Positions 62,179 to 64,000 of a stretch of 64,000 nucleotides of DNA are shown piece by piece. Both the position numbers and the translations under genes were made by a program. Position 1 is the first letter of the stretch, and every line of letters begins with the position of its first letter. Source of the stretch: Anaerolineaceae bacterium. GTDB taxonomy: Bacteria > Chloroflexota > Anaerolineae > Promineifilales > Promineifilaceae. The stretch spans positions 124,001-188,000 of the forward strand of contig PABI01000125.1 in assembly GCA_002699125.1 (NCBI GenBank), read 5' to 3'. The notes under the pieces were generated by a model. It made no database searches and had not been told where the DNA came from. It was given only the letters and a program-made list of their open reading frames with translations.

Positions 62179-63188
62179 GAGTCTTTCTCCCAATTTAAGG
62201 CAACACGAAAACCAATACGGTTTACTTTGAGGCCTCTGTTATACGGCCGTTCCGATTCACGTCTCGCTGATCGCAAGGGTAGATCAGGCAGCAGCGCTGC
62301 CCCGCCCCGCGTTACGCGACGAATTTGCCGATTGCTGTCAATCTCGTCATATCCTTCATGTGGCTTCCAGACTTTTTTCCAGGGGTAAGCACATTCCAGT
62401 TCCAGATTGTACTTGCGGTTACGCCCCCACAAGGTCGTGGTCCATTCCCGCACATTGCCCACCATGTCCAGGCAGCCATAGGGGCCGGCGCCTTCAGGAA
62501 ACGCATCAACGGCCGTTACCATGTCGCACCGAGTATTGCAATAATCGGCCTGCCATTGATCACCCCAGGGATAAATAGTGCCTGCTTCGCCCCGGGCAGC
62601 TTTTTCCCACTGTGCTTCAGACGGAAGGGTGTACGGCCGTTTGGTAACTTCCATAAGCCAATAGCAATAGACCAACGCCCCGTACCAGGTGACGCCACGC
62701 ACCGGCAGGTTATATTGCTCTCTCGCCGGTGCATTGCCGTTTGTCCAGCCTAGCTCCTTTGGGGCAATGCGTTTTGTCTCACGAATGAAGTGAAAATATT
62801 GCTCATTGGTAACCGGATATTTGCCGATACGGTAAGCAGGTAAGGTCATTTCAAACTGCGGCGTTTCGTAATCCGGAATTCCTACGCCTGGTTTGCTGCC
62901 CATCAAAAACTTTCCTGCGGCAACAAGCACCGTTTCCGGTTCCCACGATTCTCGGCCAACAAGTTCAGTGTAATCCGGGGATTGCTCGGCACTCAGGAAA
63001 CGCATCATGGCCTCGGCAAACACCTGGGGCATCATGATTTGCGCCTGGGCAATCTCATAGCGGTCACCCACCTGGCCAATGTGAGCATCGCCTACAATGT
63101 TAACCTGGTGCCCCGTCACGGTTTGCCCGGATTGTTCAATGATTGTATTGGCTCCATTGATCTTTGATAGATTCTCTGTGTCGGTCAT
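62175..63188 (-). CDS. FGE/sulfatase-modifying-factor-fold protein with N-terminal QTVxG module
   Basis: 337 aa, AGGAGGG before the ATG. N-terminus: the shared module SGQTVTGHQVN then VGDAHIGQVGD (20-42). From about 85 the FGE/SUMF C-type-lectin-like fold follows: FLMGSKPG, YRIGKYPVTNEQYFHFI, VRGVTWYGALVYCYWL, YTLPSEAQWEKAARG, YPWGDQW, MVGNVREWT, RVTRGGAALL and the closing NRIGFRVAL. The Cys pair that formylglycine-generating enzymes need near RGG...R is absent (GGAALLPDLPLRSARR), so it is not a true FGE. Such domains occur as sensors or effectors in STAND-linked conflict systems. Its stop overlaps the SIR2 start. Confidence 0.88.
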   Translation of the reverse strand: MTDTENLSKINGANTIIEQSGQTVTGHQVNIVGDAHIGQVGDRYEIAQAQIMMPQVFAEAMMRFLSAEQSPDYTELVGRESWEPETVLVAAGKFLMGSKPGVGIPDYETPQFEMTLPAYRIGKYPVTNEQYFHFIRETKRIAPKELGWTNGNAPAREQYNLPVRGVTWYGALVYCYWLMEVTKRPYTLPSEAQWEKAARGEAGTIYPWGDQWQADYCNTRCDMVTAVDAFPEGAGPYGCLDMVGNVREWTTTLWGRNRKYNLELECAYPWKKVWKPHEGYDEIDSNRQIRRVTRGGAALLPDLPLRSARRESERPYNRGLKVNRIGFRVALNWEKDS

Positions 63189-63244
63189 ACTACCCTCCTA
63201 CTGCTATCCTGCAGCAAAAACACATAATCAGCTGCCCCAAAGTT

Positions 63245-64000
63245 CTATTGGCGAATACGCTTCAAAATAAAGCTCGTGGCCCTACCGGCCGCTTTGGCTA
63301 CTATGGCGTTCGAAAACAGATTAACAATCGTTTCCACTACAGTTGGAGCAGCCTCGGCGATGTCATAAATCAAATTGGCCATCTTGTCATCATCGGCCTC
63401 TTCACCACGGGCCACTTCTTCCTGGAGAGCTCTTACCTGGGAAACGGCCGTGGTATTCTCCTGCGCCACCTGCTGCAACAAAGGAGCAAACAGCGGCGTC
63501 AATTCATCCAGGCTGGGACCATGCTGAATGCGCACATCCATTTGGGCTCCGGAGCCAATAGCCATGTTCTGACTCCCACTGACGGAGCCCACAGAAATTT
63601 TGTCGCCGCCAAACTTGTCGCCGCCTACCTTATCGCCATGTACCACATCACCGTGAACCGTCTTGTTGCCGCGGACGTATTCGGCGTTTTCGCCCAGCGT
63701 GATGTTGTCTCCGATCTGGCCAATCTGGGCATTGCCAGCGATGTTGGCCTGGTGGCCATACACCGTCTGGTTTTCTTGGTTAAACGTAACCGTTGGGCCA
63801 CTTTGCGGCAGTACAGCCAGCGGATCAGGCGGCGTATCGCCCATTCCTTTGGCCACGCCCTGGCCGCCAATCAGCATGGCCACCGGGAACACGCCAGAGG
63901 TGCGCATCACCGGGGTTTGGTCCCGACCCTGCTCTTTGGCCGACTGCTTGACTTTGTGCGTCACCCAGCTCATCACGTCGGTGACGTAAACCACCGAAGC
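63245..64000 (-). CDS. Partial: probable caspase-like (C14) protease C-terminus fused to QTVxG module
   Basis: The frame is open to the window edge, so the N-terminus is missing. The first residues visible (VVYVTDVMSWVTHKVKQSAK, then GRDQTPVMRTSGVFPVAML) resemble the end of peptidase C14/caspase domains, where a helix is followed by QTP and a last strand. Next comes a linker, the shared module NQTVYGHQANIAGNAQIGQIGDN (about 75-97 counting from the GTG at 63994), more G-N/D-K turns typical of a beta-solenoid (GNKTVHGDVVHGDKVGGDKF), and a helical tail. If the rest is a caspase, this is the effector protease of the operon. The catalytic His and Cys are outside the window, so this remains a proposal. 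Confidence 0.6.
   Translation of the reverse strand, partial: ASVVYVTDVMSWVTHKVKQSAKEQGRDQTPVMRTSGVFPVAMLIGGQGVAKGMGDTPPDPLAVLPQSGPTVTFNQENQTVYGHQANIAGNAQIGQIGDNITLGENAEYVRGNKTVHGDVVHGDKVGGDKFGGDKISVGSVSGSQNMAIGSGAQMDVRIQHGPSLDELTPLFAPLLQQVAQENTTAVSQVRALQEEVARGEEADDDKMANLIYDIAEAAPTVVETIVNLFSNAIVAKAAGRATSFILKRIRQ

Noticed and set aside
62175..63188. Functional sulfatase-activating enzyme
   Set aside because: The catalytic cysteines are missing and no sulfatase gene is nearby.

Overview
The window looks like a chromosomal segment of a Chloroflexota bacterium, most likely an Anaerolineae/Ardenticatenia-type filament. This rests on gene style, not on a marker gene: large GAF/PAS histidine kinases, secreted proteins with Thr-Pro linkers, LysM and PPC modules, a BTAD-NB-ARC regulator, AfsR-like in layout, and nSTAND1-type NTPases. 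Heme O synthase implies aerobic respiration. The octamer palindrome ACGGCCGT occurs about 90 times by eye (about 1 expected by chance), much like HIP1 in cyanobacteria, and is the strongest genome-wide signature.

Layout. 0.1-3.8 kb: an unknown protein and a PilN/PilO-like pair carrying PPC, Ig-like and LysM additions. 4.0-12.8 kb: a signalling block of two large histidine kinases, a PAS protein and two paralogous receiver-kinases facing tail to tail. 13-22 kb: GT-C-type membrane enzyme, TGS-uridine kinase fusion, zinc-phospholipase-like protein, lytic transglycosylase, CheY-like receiver, M23 lipoprotein and a TolB-like propeller. 22.5-26.8 kb: hemolysin III, heme O synthase, a small thioredoxin-fold protein, a probable 6S RNA, an MBL hydrolase and a lipoprotein. 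26.8-33.3 kb: BTAD-NB-ARC regulator divergent from a hydrolase/DinB/SRPBCC/MBL operon that contains a duplicated gene remnant. 33.2-43.3 kb: DAG kinase, GDPD, AAA ATPase, pyruvate kinase, lipA, lipB, a CpXC protein and a kinase, with many palindromic repeats between them. 43.6-52 kb: GNAT-CNB fusion, four-repeat membrane protein, tRNA-Leu, CNB protein, double RNase HI, FprA, CBS protein and LysM-glycosidase.

52.2-64 kb is the most unusual part. It is a minus-strand operon with two 4-nt ATGA overlaps: a caspase-like C-terminus cut by the window edge, an FGE-fold protein, a SIR2-like protein, an 1814-residue transmembrane nSTAND1 NTPase with a propeller-like region and five PPC domains, an EAD-type adaptor, and a cytoplasmic glycosidase-SH3b-glycosidase protein. 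Three of these proteins share one short module of the form QTVxGxQxNxxGxAxIGQxG, suggesting that they assemble together. I interpret it as a biological-conflict (immunity or cell-suicide) system of the EAD/STAND class in an arrangement I do not recognise.

Small regulatory features that can be supported include promoters for 6S RNA, tRNA-Leu, ctaB and two apparently leaderless mRNAs, hairpin terminators built from the ACGGCCGT palindrome, and a direct repeat with 11-bp period at the BTAD regulator's divergent promoter.
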